Assembly: GCF_000058485.1 (NCBI RefSeq) | Contig: NC_008278.1 | Coordinates: 1,730,962 to 1,794,961, forward strand | Reading direction: 5' to 3' | Length of the DNA stretch: 64,000 bases | Source: Frankia alni ACN14a | Lineage (GTDB): Bacteria; Actinomycetota; Actinomycetes; Frankiales; Frankiaceae | Shown here: positions 38,934 through 46,661 of the stretch, in pieces | Position numbering within the stretch: the first letter of the stretch is position 1 | Layout of the letters: every line of letters begins with the position of its first letter | Notes under the pieces: generated by a model | Seen by the model: the letters and a program-made list of their open reading frames with translations, nothing else | Databases searched by the model: none | What the model was told of the DNA's origin: nothing | Made by a program: the position numbers and the translations under genes

Positions 38934-39416
38934 ATGTCCGACTCCGAGCGTGTGTCCGTCCAGCGGCGGGTACCGGCCGCCGCGAGCGAGATCTTCGCGC
39001 TCATCACGGACCCGCACGGCCATGTGCGCATCGACGGCTCCGGGATGCTCGTCGCCCCGGTCGACGCGAAGCGCCTCGAGCGGGTCGGTGACTCCTTCGA
39101 GATGGACATGGACCGCGAGCCGCTCGGCGACGTCCCCCTCGGCCGCTACAAGGTGATCAACACGGTCACCAGGTTCAGCCGGGACGCGCACCTCGAATGG
39201 GGGGTCGCGGGGGTCGGCATGCCGAACGTCGGTCACGTCTACGGTTACCTGCTCGACCCCGTCGACGCGACCACCACCGACGTGACGTCCTACTGCGACT
39301 GGAGCGGCTCGCCCGAGCGGTGGAAGGCCCGGATCACCTGGCCGGTCGTCCCGGTGGCGTCCCTGGAGAAGTCGTTGGAGAACCTGGCCCGCGTCGTCGC
39401 GGCGTCGGCCGGCTGA
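38934..39416 (+). CDS. SRPBCC-family (START/Bet v1-like) protein
   Basis: A 160-residue protein with the SRPBCC pattern: SVQRRVPAAASEIFALITDP at the N-terminus, central strands (SFEMDMDREPLGDVPLG, YKVINTVTRFSRDAHLEW), and a long C-terminal helix (SLEKSLENLARVVAA). These proteins bind hydrophobic ligands in a deep cavity. ATG 38934 is preferred to ATG 38928 because GGAGG lies at 38923-38927, the right distance only for the former. The last 83 bp overlap the convergent ArsC-like gene. Confidence 0.88.
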   Translation: MSDSERVSVQRRVPAAASEIFALITDPHGHVRIDGSGMLVAPVDAKRLERVGDSFEMDMDREPLGDVPLGRYKVINTVTRFSRDAHLEWGVAGVGMPNVGHVYGYLLDPVDATTTDVTSYCDWSGSPERWKARITWPVVPVASLEKSLENLARVVAASAG

Positions 39417-40266
39417 CCCCCGACGCCGCGCGGTCGGGACCGGGCGGCGTCGGCTGGCCGGCCGAGGCTGTCCGCAGCGGGCGCGGCCGGGGCGGGGCGG
39501 CGGGCAGGCGGCGGGGGCCGGTCTGGCTGCCGGGTGGCTGGTGCTCGCCCCGACCCGGCTGGCTGCGGTACCACTGGTCGTGGTCCCACTGGTCATCGTC
39601 CCACTGGTCACGGTCCCGCTGGTAAAGGTCCAGCCGGACGACGTCGGCGCGATCGAGGTCAGGGGAGTCGAGCCGGTCGGGGTCGGGCCGGTCGCGCAGC
39701 AGGCCGACCCGGGCGGCGACTCCGAGGCTGTAGAGCAGGGAGCGCACCCGGGAGTCGATCTCGTCCCGGATCGGCCGGACGTCCTCGAGCGGCTTCTCGG
39801 CCGGGTCGTCGAGTTCCCAGGCCAGGTACCGGGTGTGTGGATAGATCGGGACGGTGTCGCCGCAGCCCATGGTGATGACGACCGACGCGGCGCGCACGGC
39901 GTCGTCGGTGAGCCGGGTCGGGCAGGCGCCGGACAGGTCGATGCCGACCTCGGCCATGGCCGCGACCACAGGTAGATGCAGGGTCGCCGCGGGCGCGGGG
40001 CCGGCGGAGCGGGCCTGAACCCGACCACGGCCGTGCTGGTCGAGCAGCGCGGCGCCCATCTGCGAGCGCCCCGCGTTGTGCGCGCACACGAACAGCACCT
40101 CGGGTGGTCGCTGCACGGGCACCACGGGCTGGGCGGGCCGCAGCGGGGCGGGGTCGACGGACGTCGAGTGGACGGACGTCGCATCAATGGACATCGCATC
40201 GATGGGCGTCGAGCCGATGGGCGTCGAGTCGAGGGACAACGAGTCGGACGGCGAGCGCCCGGTCAT
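39334..40266 (-). CDS. ArsC/low-molecular-weight tyrosine-phosphatase-type protein with repeat tails
   Basis: A 310-residue protein whose central 140 residues (about 50-200) are an LMW-PTP/arsenate-reductase domain: VLFVCAHNAGRSQMGAALL contains the CX5R-type loop, and SVVITMGCGDTVPIYP matches the ArsC group. The DP acid segment is in WELDDPAEKPLEDVRPI. It may reduce arsenate using a thiol carrier or dephosphorylate protein tyrosine. The N-terminus has STPI/SIDATS repeats and the C-terminal 100 residues DQWDxDQW repeats and Pro/Arg-rich sequence, both atypical. The tail overlaps the convergent SRPBCC gene. No arsenite pump or arsR gene is adjacent. Confidence 0.82.
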   Translation of the reverse strand: MTGRSPSDSLSLDSTPIGSTPIDAMSIDATSVHSTSVDPAPLRPAQPVVPVQRPPEVLFVCAHNAGRSQMGAALLDQHGRGRVQARSAGPAPAATLHLPVVAAMAEVGIDLSGACPTRLTDDAVRAASVVITMGCGDTVPIYPHTRYLAWELDDPAEKPLEDVRPIRDEIDSRVRSLLYSLGVAARVGLLRDRPDPDRLDSPDLDRADVVRLDLYQRDRDQWDDDQWDHDQWYRSQPGRGEHQPPGSQTGPRRLPAAPPRPRPLRTASAGQPTPPGPDRAASGVSRPTPRRRGPGSPTTSPGTPPGRPAR

Positions 40267-40571
40267 CGGGGCCACGGCGTCAGACGACGCGGGGCGCACC
40301 GGGAACGGCGCCGCCGATCGGCCCGGGAGAACTCTCCCCAGGCTGGGCCGACGGTGACGGCGCCCCTGCCGCCGGCCGCATGGACGGGTGTCTCGCCCGG
40401 TGCTGAGCCGCGCCGCCCGAGGGCGTCCGCGCGCTGTTGCCGGTCCGTGGTGTCCACGCATGAATTTCAGGCATTCATCCCATCTTACAGGGACGGCCCG
40501 GGCCGTCATCGGCGAATCCCCGCGGTCGAGGCGGTCGAGGCGGTACGGCCGACGAACTGCGCGGGCCGGTC
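40267..40571. other. Upstream region of the ArsC-like gene
   Basis: A 305-bp gap without a convincing frame. It contains the inverted repeat ATGAAT (40460-40465) and ATTCAT (40473-40478) with a 7-bp spacer, in the most A/T-rich part, a candidate operator or promoter element for the ArsC-like gene. Confidence 0.45.
40460..40478. promoter_or_regulatory. Inverted repeat ATGAAT-N7-ATTCAT
   Basis: Perfect 6-bp arms about 195 bp upstream of the ArsC-like start. The local composition is much lower in GC than its surroundings. The regulator is unknown; an ArsR-type protein would be expected for arsenate genes but none is adjacent. Confidence 0.4.
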
Positions 40572-41357
40572 TCAGTCGAGGCCGTCGAGCAGCGCGGGGA
40601 GGTCGGCGAAGGAGTCGATGACGTGGTCGGGACGCCCGGATGCCGCCGCGAGGGAGTCGGGCCGGAACTTGCCGGTGCGGACCAGCACCCCGGTCAGGCC
40701 GTGGCGGGCGGCGGCGAGCACGTCGTGCTCGACGTCGTCACCGATCATCACCGCCGCCTCGGCCCGCGAATCGAGCGCCCGCAGCGCGGTGGCGAAGAAC
40801 TCCGCCGCCGGCTTGCCGACGACGACCGCCGGCCGGTCGAGCGCCTGCTCCAGACCGTGCAGGTAGGCGCCGGTGTCGAGCTGGAGGCCGCCGTCGGTGC
40901 GCCAGAACAGGTTGCGGTGCAGCGCGACGAGGGGCACGCCGTCCGTCGCCCAGGCGAAGACCTGGTTGACCGCCTCGTAGCTGAACTCCGGCCCGGCGCC
41001 GCCCAGCACGATGACGTCCGGCCGTTCGCCGGGCGCGCTGAACGCCACCCCGTCGAGATCGGCGCGGATGTCGCCGCTGTTGAGCACGTGGCAGCGGGCG
41101 GCCGGGTGGTGCTGGCGCAGGTAGGACGCGGCCATCGCGGGTGCGGTGAACACCTCGCCGGGATCGACCGTGAAGCCCGCGGCCACGAGCGCCGCCGCGA
41201 TCGACGCCCGGTCCCGGGAGGTGGTGTTGGTGACGAACGCAACGCCGAGCCCCGCCGCCCGCAGCCGCTCCAGCGCCTGGGGCGCGCCGGGCAGTGCCTG
41301 CCAGGACACCGTCAGCACGCCGTCGATGTCGATGAGCACGGTCCGGATGCGCGCCAT
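40572..41357 (-). CDS. HAD-superfamily subclass IIA phosphatase
   Basis: A 261-residue phosphatase. Motif I is VLIDIDGVLTVS (nucleophile and acid-base Asp), motif II VTNTTSRD, and motif III/IV VVGKPAAEFF and MIGDDVEHDVLAA. The IIA cap follows motif II (VFTAPAMAASYLRQHHPAAR). Relatives include the NagD and LHPP types that hydrolyse nucleotides, glycolytic phosphates or phosphohistidine. Length is normal for the LHPP-like branch. Arg/Pro-rich frames that extend far upstream are rejected; ATG 41357 gives the family start MARIRTVLIDIDG. Confidence 0.92.
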   Translation of the reverse strand: MARIRTVLIDIDGVLTVSWQALPGAPQALERLRAAGLGVAFVTNTTSRDRASIAAALVAAGFTVDPGEVFTAPAMAASYLRQHHPAARCHVLNSGDIRADLDGVAFSAPGERPDVIVLGGAGPEFSYEAVNQVFAWATDGVPLVALHRNLFWRTDGGLQLDTGAYLHGLEQALDRPAVVVGKPAAEFFATALRALDSRAEAAVMIGDDVEHDVLAAARHGLTGVLVRTGKFRPDSLAAASGRPDHVIDSFADLPALLDGLD

Positions 41358-41368
41358 GGGCCGAGACG

Positions 41369-41908
41369 CTACCGAGTCCGCCGCCCCCGCCCCGTCGGCG
41401 TGGCGGTGGCCGGGTCGGTGGTCGACGCGTCGGTGGTCGACGGGTAGGTGGTCGACGCGTCGGTGATCGGGGCCGCGTGTGCTTCGGCGAGGCCGGCGGC
41501 GGCCAGCCGGTCGAGGGCGCGGGCCAGGACCGCGGTGTCCTCCAGGGTCCGCACCTCGGTGATCTTTCCCCAGCGCATCCGCATGAACTGCATGACGACG
41601 TTGTCGTAGCGGGAGCCGTCCGGCAGGCCGGCGTCGACCGTGACGCGGGTGGCGACGCGGGTCGACCACGGCCAGCCGGCGACGAGCACGTCGTCGACTC
41701 GGAAGACCGTGCCGGGCAGCAGCCGCTCGGTGCGTTGCCACCACAGCCGCAGCGCGGCCGAGGTGTGGCGCTCGCCGGACAGCGCGTGGTCCCCGTAGAA
41801 GCGGTAGGTGAACGTCGGCGCCATCCCAGCGATCATCGACTCCCAGTCGCCGGCGTTGATGGCGGCGAAGGCGGCGCGCACCCTGCCCGCCACGATGCGG
41901 TGGTACAT
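41369..41908 (-). CDS. NTF2/SnoaL-like protein
   Basis: A 179-residue protein starting MYHRIVAGRVRAAFAAINAG. The core (about 130 residues) is an NTF2-like cone: INAGDWESMIAGMAPTFTYR, FYGDHALSGERHTSAALRLW and VDDVLVAGWPWSTRVATRV. The C-terminal 40 residues are STT/DP repeats encoded by a GTCGACGCGTCGGTG-type minisatellite (about 41391-41465) and are probably disordered. It is 11 bp upstream of the HAD gene, so one unit, and is divergent from an HxlR regulator which likely controls it. Confidence 0.85.
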   Translation of the reverse strand: MYHRIVAGRVRAAFAAINAGDWESMIAGMAPTFTYRFYGDHALSGERHTSAALRLWWQRTERLLPGTVFRVDDVLVAGWPWSTRVATRVTVDAGLPDGSRYDNVVMQFMRMRWGKITEVRTLEDTAVLARALDRLAAAGLAEAHAAPITDASTTYPSTTDASTTDPATATPTGRGRRTR

Positions 41909-42017
41909 CGGCCCTCCTGCTTTCGCTGGACCCGCGGGGCCCGGCGCTGGCGCCGGCCGCGGCGAGATGCACGCTAGCCGCAGTAAGTTCAATAGTGCAA
42001 CCCGTTAGGCTCGGGCC

Positions 42018-42521
42018 ATGCGGCAGACGAGTTTCGCGACCATGCAGTGTTCCCTCGCCCGGACCCTGGAGGTGGTGGGCGACTGGTGGTCCCCGTTGGT
42101 GCTGCGCGACCTCTACCTGGGTATTCGTCGCTTCGACGAGCTGGTCACGGATCTGGGGATCTCCCGTAACCTGCTGACCTCCCGGCTGGCCGAGCTGGTC
42201 GCCGGCGGAGTGGTCCGGCGGGTGCGGTATGCCGATCGCCCGCCGCGGTTCGAGTACGAGCTGACCGACGCCGGTCGCGACCTCGTCCCGGTGCTCCTCG
42301 CGATGACCGCTTGGGGGGACCGCTGGGCGACGCCCGAGGGTGGGCCGCCGATCCGGTTCGAGCACGACCGGTGCGGCCAGGAGTTCGTTCCCACGGTGCA
42401 CTGTTCCGCCTGCGGCGAGCCCGTCACCGCTGACGCCGTGCAACCCCGGCCCGGCCCCGGCGGCCGGCGGGCGCCGGGAACGATGGTGCTCCCCGACCTC
42501 CTCGCGGATCGTCCGAGCTGA
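42018..42521 (+). CDS. HxlR-family regulator
   Basis: A 167-residue winged-helix protein. CSLARTLEVVGDWWSPLVLR at the N-terminus is the HxlR hallmark (conserved Cys, W-W), followed by FDELVTDLGISRNLLTSRL (recognition helix) and RFEYELTDAGRDL (wing). The C-terminal part adds DRCGQEFVPTVHCSACGEPV, three cysteines that might bind zinc or sense thiol stress. It is divergent from the NTF2-like gene; the shared 109-bp gap has an A/T-rich AGTAAGTTCAATAGTGCAAC stretch that could be the operator. Confidence 0.9.
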   Translation: MRQTSFATMQCSLARTLEVVGDWWSPLVLRDLYLGIRRFDELVTDLGISRNLLTSRLAELVAGGVVRRVRYADRPPRFEYELTDAGRDLVPVLLAMTAWGDRWATPEGGPPIRFEHDRCGQEFVPTVHCSACGEPVTADAVQPRPGPGGRRAPGTMVLPDLLADRPS

Positions 42522-42554
42522 CCCGGCCGCCATCGGAGGCGACCGTCGCGGGTG

Positions 42555-42600
42555 GATCCCCCGGACGGCGGGTTGATCCCCGGACGGCGGGTTGATCCCC
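42555..42600. repeat. 19-20-bp direct repeat before crotonase gene
   Basis: GATCCCC(C)GGACGGCGGGTT occurs twice in tandem, followed by a third GATCCCC. It lies between the HxlR stop and the crotonase start. Confidence 0.7.
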
Positions 42601-42686
42601 CAAAGGGAGGGTGGACAGGGTCCGCGGGGGTGATGCGGGACCCGGGGGCTACCGGGCATCCTCGACGAGCGGTGGTCGAGCTGCCG

Positions 42687-43661
42687 ATGATGGGGGAAGC
42701 GGTGACCGAGGAGACGGTGAGCGAGGAGGCGGCCGTCGGTGCGGCGGTGAGCAGGCAGGCGGCGGTCGAGGCGGCGGCCGTCGAGGCGGCGGCGGTCGAG
42801 GCGGCGGTCGACGGGTCGGCGTCCGGGGAGCACCGGAGCGGTGGACCGCATCCCGACCTGGCGCAGTTGTCGACCGTGCGGGTGGACCGGCCGCGACCCG
42901 GGGTCGCGCTGGTGCGGCTGCACCGTCCCGAGCGGCTCAACGCGCTGGACCGGCGGATGCTCGGCGAGCTGCGTACCGTCGCCGAGCGGCTCGCCGAGGA
43001 CAGCTCGGTGCGGGCGGTCGTGCTCACCGGCACCGGCCGGGGCTTCTGCTCCGGGTACGACCTCGACGGCGCCGCCGAGTTCCCGGCGCTCGGCGCCACC
43101 GGCGGGCTGGCGCTGCAGGACCTGGCCAACCGGATGCTGCTGGCGTTGCACACGCTGCCGCAGCCGCTGCTCGCGGCGGTCGGCGGTCCGGCGATCGGCG
43201 GTGGCGTGAGCCTCGCCCTGGTCGCCGACATCCGGACCGTGGCCCTCGATGCGTACTTCCAGGTCGCCTTCGTGCGCATCGGCATGTCGGGCGGGGACCT
43301 GGGAGCCTCCTGGCTGCTGCCGCGCATCGTCGGGCGCGGCCTCGCCGCCGAGCTGATGTACACGGCGCGGCCCGTCGGCGCCGAGGAGGCCGTTCGCATC
43401 GGGCTCGCCAACCGGGCCGTGCCCGCCGACCGCCTGCTGGCGGAGACGCTCGACCTCGCCGGACAGATCGCCGCCCACCCGCCGCTGGGTGTGCAGTTGT
43501 CCAAACGAGCGCTCGCGGCCAGCACGGACGCCCCGTCGCTGTGGTCGGCGCTGGAGACGGAGGCCCGCGGTCAGGCGCTGCTGATGGGCCATCCCGACAC
43601 CGCCGCCGCCGTGGCGTCCCTGCGGGCGAGCCTGGCCGCGACCCGCGCCGCGGGAACCTGA
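42687..43661 (+). CDS. Enoyl-CoA hydratase/isomerase with Ala/Glu-repeat N-terminus
   Basis: A 324-residue crotonase from ATG 42687; ATG 42690 and an upstream GTG are also possible. Residues 1-60 are Glu/Ala/Val-rich with VEAAA repeats encoded by a GTCGAGGCGGCG-type minisatellite (about 42765-42812). The catalytic domain reads GVALVRLHRPERLNALDRR, FCSGYDLDGAAEF (oxyanion hole), PAIGGGVSLALVADIR (second oxyanion segment) and MSGGDLGASWLLPRIVG with the Asp found in isomerase-like members. It probably acts on enoyl-CoA in fatty acid or related degradation. It is upstream of the LuxR pair but probably separately transcribed. Confidence 0.88.
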   Translation: MMGEAVTEETVSEEAAVGAAVSRQAAVEAAAVEAAAVEAAVDGSASGEHRSGGPHPDLAQLSTVRVDRPRPGVALVRLHRPERLNALDRRMLGELRTVAERLAEDSSVRAVVLTGTGRGFCSGYDLDGAAEFPALGATGGLALQDLANRMLLALHTLPQPLLAAVGGPAIGGGVSLALVADIRTVALDAYFQVAFVRIGMSGGDLGASWLLPRIVGRGLAAELMYTARPVGAEEAVRIGLANRAVPADRLLAETLDLAGQIAAHPPLGVQLSKRALAASTDAPSLWSALETEARGQALLMGHPDTAAAVASLRASLAATRAAGT

Positions 43662-44099
43662 CGGCCGGAGCAGCGGCGCCCCGTCGTCCTTCCTCGGCAC
43701 TCGGTATTCGGAATTCGGCGTCCATCGTCCGGCCGACGGCCCGGCGGGACCGAGCACGGGCTGTGTGTATCCGAGCGTATTCACCAGCCGGCCGCAATGC
43801 GGAGCCGCCCGGCGGCGAGCCCGGGCCGACCGTTTCGCCGACCGGCCGAGCCGCTCATCTCGGCGTGCCGACGCGGTCCCTTCCTCAGGAGTCCGGCGAA
43901 ATCACGGCGGTACCTCGGCATTTGCCGTGGACGCCATTCGCCTTGACGGCGTGAGCTGCGTCACCTAGTCTTTTGCCGGTAAATCCGACGGCTTGCGTCC
44001 ACGCTTTCCGACCGACCTTTCGGCGGGGTTGTTCGGCGACGTCGAGGAAGCGGCGCAGAGGCGGCCGGCGGGTCTCGCGGACCGGGGAGGTACACCGCT
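43662..44099. other. Upstream region of the tandem LuxR genes
   Basis: A 438-bp stretch without a good frame. Near its right end it has a strong sigma-70-like promoter (43943-43971). The leader between promoter and start is about 125 bp and ends with GGGGAGG in front of the TTG start. Confidence 0.5.
43943..43971 (+). promoter_or_regulatory. Sigma-70-type promoter of the LuxR pair
   Basis: TTGACG (43943-43948), 17-bp spacer, TAGTCT (43966-43971), a good match to the actinobacterial housekeeping consensus, facing the LuxR genes. Confidence 0.65.
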
Positions 44100-45371
44100 T
44101 TGACATCGCCCGCTCCCTCGCTCGTGTCCATGCAGCAGGAGATCCGGCGGCGGCGCGGGGATCTGGTCTGCGCGCTGCGCTCCGCCGCAGCAGGCGGCGC
44201 GTCGCCGGCGCTGACGGCCCGGCTCGATCGCCTGGCCGTTGCGGGCGCCGACGCCGAACTGCGTGCGGAACTCGCCGCAGGCCGTTTTCGGCGGGTCGGC
44301 GAGCTGCTGGCCGAGCTCGGTCCGGCCCAGTCGGCGCTGGGCGCGCAGATGGCGGCGCACCCGGTCGCGGTCCGGCGGCGCATCGACGAGAGCCTCGCCG
44401 CGCTGCGCCGCGAGCCGAGTGCCGCGCGGGTGACCGGGGCCGCGCCGTCGGCGCTGTGCGCGGCTGCCGGGTTCGACCGCGCGTTGATCTCCGGCGTGCG
44501 CGGGTCGAGCTGGCTGCCGATCGCGCTGCACGTGGCGGCGCCCAGCGGCGGCGCGGTGCCGGGCGAGTTTCTGCGGGACGCGGAGGTGACCCTGACGGCC
44601 GCGATGCCGGAGGCCGAGCTCGTTCGCCGGCGGTCGGCTGTGCTCGTGCACCATGCCCGCTCGCCGTGTAGCCGGATCCTGCGGCTGCCCGTCGAGCTCG
44701 CCGGGAGCGACGAGGAGTACGTCGCCGCGCCGATCGTCGCGGGCGGTGCCGTCCTCGGCCTGCTGCACGCCGACGTCCAGCACTCGGGTCGGCCGCTGCG
44801 CCCCGCCGACCGCGACCACGTGCAGGTCTTCGCCGACGGCCTCGGCCTGCTCCTTGAACGGATCACTCTGATGGAGCGCGCGTACCTGCAGCAGGATCGG
44901 ATCGCGCAGGCCCTGCGCGCCGTCCGCGCGACGACCGCGGGGCTCGGCTCCGCGCCGGTGCGCCTGGGCCGCGCGCCCGCGCCCGCGACGCCGCCGACGC
45001 TGCCGGCGCCGTCCCACGGGCTCGGCGCCGTCCGGGCGGGCGCCGTCTCGGCCGGCGCCGTCCCTGGCGGTGCCGTCCCTGGCGGTGCCGACCTGGCCGG
45101 CGTTGCCGCGGCGGCCGGCGTCGCACCGGCGCGGCTGGACGCGGTGGACGCCGCGGCCGGACCCGCCGGGCTTACCCCGCGCGAGCGGGAGGTGCTGCGC
45201 ATTCTTGCCGGCGGAGCGACCAACGCCCAGATCGCCGCCGCGCTCACCGTCTCCGAGACCACCGTGAAGTCCCACGTCAAGCACATCCTGCGCAAGCTGC
45301 GGGCGACGAACCGCTCCGAGGCGGTCGCCCGTTACCTGCATCTGGCCCGCATCGCGCAGCGGGCGCTGTGA
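44100..45371 (+). CDS. LuxR-family regulator with GAF-like sensor domain (first of pair)
   Basis: A 423-residue regulator from TTG 44100 with GGGGAGG at 9 bp. The N-terminus is helical (ALRSAAAGGASPALTARLDR). The middle third has the GAF-like pattern: ALCAAAGFDRALISGVRGSS, then VELAGSDEEYVAAPIVAGGA and VLGLLHADVQHSGRPL. After a Pro/Ala/Gly linker containing a 15-bp repeat (GAVPGGAVPGG, 45057-45086), the C-terminal HTH reads LTPREREVLRILAGGATNAQ, VSETTVKSHVKHILRKL. There is no receiver domain, so control is by ligand, not by phosphorylation. Its stop overlaps the next start (GTGA). Confidence 0.9.
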   Translation: MTSPAPSLVSMQQEIRRRRGDLVCALRSAAAGGASPALTARLDRLAVAGADAELRAELAAGRFRRVGELLAELGPAQSALGAQMAAHPVAVRRRIDESLAALRREPSAARVTGAAPSALCAAAGFDRALISGVRGSSWLPIALHVAAPSGGAVPGEFLRDAEVTLTAAMPEAELVRRRSAVLVHHARSPCSRILRLPVELAGSDEEYVAAPIVAGGAVLGLLHADVQHSGRPLRPADRDHVQVFADGLGLLLERITLMERAYLQQDRIAQALRAVRATTAGLGSAPVRLGRAPAPATPPTLPAPSHGLGAVRAGAVSAGAVPGGAVPGGADLAGVAAAAGVAPARLDAVDAAAGPAGLTPREREVLRILAGGATNAQIAAALTVSETTVKSHVKHILRKLRATNRSEAVARYLHLARIAQRAL

Positions 45372-46639
45372 GCGCGTCCGCCGGCGTCCGCCGGCAGCTC
45401 GTCTTCGCCGCGGGCGCCGCCGATCGTGAGCGCCGGCGGCGTGGGCGGGAGCTCGCCGCCCGCTTCGCCGCGGTGTCCGGGCGGGTGCATGAGGCCCTCG
45501 ACGTCGAGCCGCCCGCCGCGGCGGCCGTCCCGGCCACCCCCGCGGTGCCGGCGGTCGAGGACGCCGTCGACCTGGCCGAGCACTGCCTGGCGCGGTTACG
45601 CGACCTGGGCGACCCCACCGCCGAAGCCATCGCCGACGCCCCCGTGCACGGATCGTCCGCGGGGGCCGCCGGCAGCGGCATGCCCGCGGAGGGCGGCCTG
45701 CGGTTGTGCCTGCTCGTCCTCGAGCTGCACGAGCTCGCCTTCGACCTCGGGCAGTTCGAGCGGGACGCGCGCCACCACCGGCTCGGCGCCGTCTCGGCGG
45801 GGTTGGCGCGGTTGCGCTCGCTGCCCGGCTCGACGCCGCTGCTGGACGAGGCGTGCGGGGAGCTGGTCCGGCGCTGCGGATTCGGCCGGGCGGTGCTGTC
45901 CCGGGTCGAGGACGACGCCTGGTGGCCGTGGATGGCGTACTTCAGCAACGGTGACGAGTTCGAGTCGTGGTTCGCCGGCTGGGTGGACCGACCGATCCCG
46001 CTGCGCGGACGCACCCCGGAGGCCGGGCTGCTGACCGACGGCCAGCCTGTCGCCGTCCTCGACACGGCGCGCGCGGTCGTCCATCGGCCGATCATCGTGG
46101 AGTCGGGCCGGTCCGCGTCCTACGTCGTCGCCCCGCTGCTGCAGGGCACATCCGTCGTCGGGTTCCTGCACGCCGACCATCATCCCGCCGGCCGGCGGGT
46201 CGACGCCTTCGACCGTGATGTCCTGTGGGCCTTCGCCGACGGGTTCAGCCACCTCTACGAGCGGGCCGTGCTCGCCGAGCGGTTGCGGGCCGGCCGGGAT
46301 CAGGCCCGGACGATCCTGTCGTCGGCGGTGGAGTCGATGAGCGCGTTCTGCGACGCGGGCCTCGACCTGTCGCCCCGGGCCGCACTCGGGGCGATGCCCC
46401 CCGTCGCGGGCCCGCCGGCGCCCGCCCGCCCGGGCGACGGCCTCACGGCCCGGGAGTCACAGGTGCTCGACCTGATGGTGGCGGGGGCGGCGAACGCCGC
46501 GATCGCCGCCGCCCTGGTCATCACCGAGGACACCGTGAAGTCGCATGTGAAGCACATCCTGCGCAAGCTCGGTGCGGTGAACCGCGCGCAGGCGATCGCG
46601 ACGGCGCTCGGGCTCGCCGGGCCCGGCCCGCGCGGCTGA
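45368..46639 (+). CDS. LuxR-family regulator with GAF-like sensor domain (second of pair)
   Basis: Also 423 residues, from GTG 45368. Layout parallels the first: N-terminal helices (LELHELAFDLGQFERDARHH), a GAF-like region (DEACGELVRRCGFGRAVLSR, SYVVAPLLQGTSVVGFLHAD) and the HTH LTARESQVLDLMVAGAANAA, ITEDTVKSHVKHILRKLGAV. The two HTHs are closely similar, whereas the sensors differ more, indicating duplication and divergence. Similar GAF-LuxR proteins often control lipid or steroid degradation in actinomycetes. They could act on the nearby acyl-CoA genes; this is inference. Confidence 0.9.
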   Translation: MSASAGVRRQLVFAAGAADRERRRRGRELAARFAAVSGRVHEALDVEPPAAAAVPATPAVPAVEDAVDLAEHCLARLRDLGDPTAEAIADAPVHGSSAGAAGSGMPAEGGLRLCLLVLELHELAFDLGQFERDARHHRLGAVSAGLARLRSLPGSTPLLDEACGELVRRCGFGRAVLSRVEDDAWWPWMAYFSNGDEFESWFAGWVDRPIPLRGRTPEAGLLTDGQPVAVLDTARAVVHRPIIVESGRSASYVVAPLLQGTSVVGFLHADHHPAGRRVDAFDRDVLWAFADGFSHLYERAVLAERLRAGRDQARTILSSAVESMSAFCDAGLDLSPRAALGAMPPVAGPPAPARPGDGLTARESQVLDLMVAGAANAAIAAALVITEDTVKSHVKHILRKLGAVNRAQAIATALGLAGPGPRG

Positions 46640-46661
46640 GCCCGGCGACGCCCCGTGCGCG

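Noticed and set aside
41358-43784. Upstream 800 codons of the frame that ends in the HAD phosphatase
   Set aside because: Arg/Pro-rich antisense of HxlR and crotonase genes; the HAD protein has a normal start at 41357.
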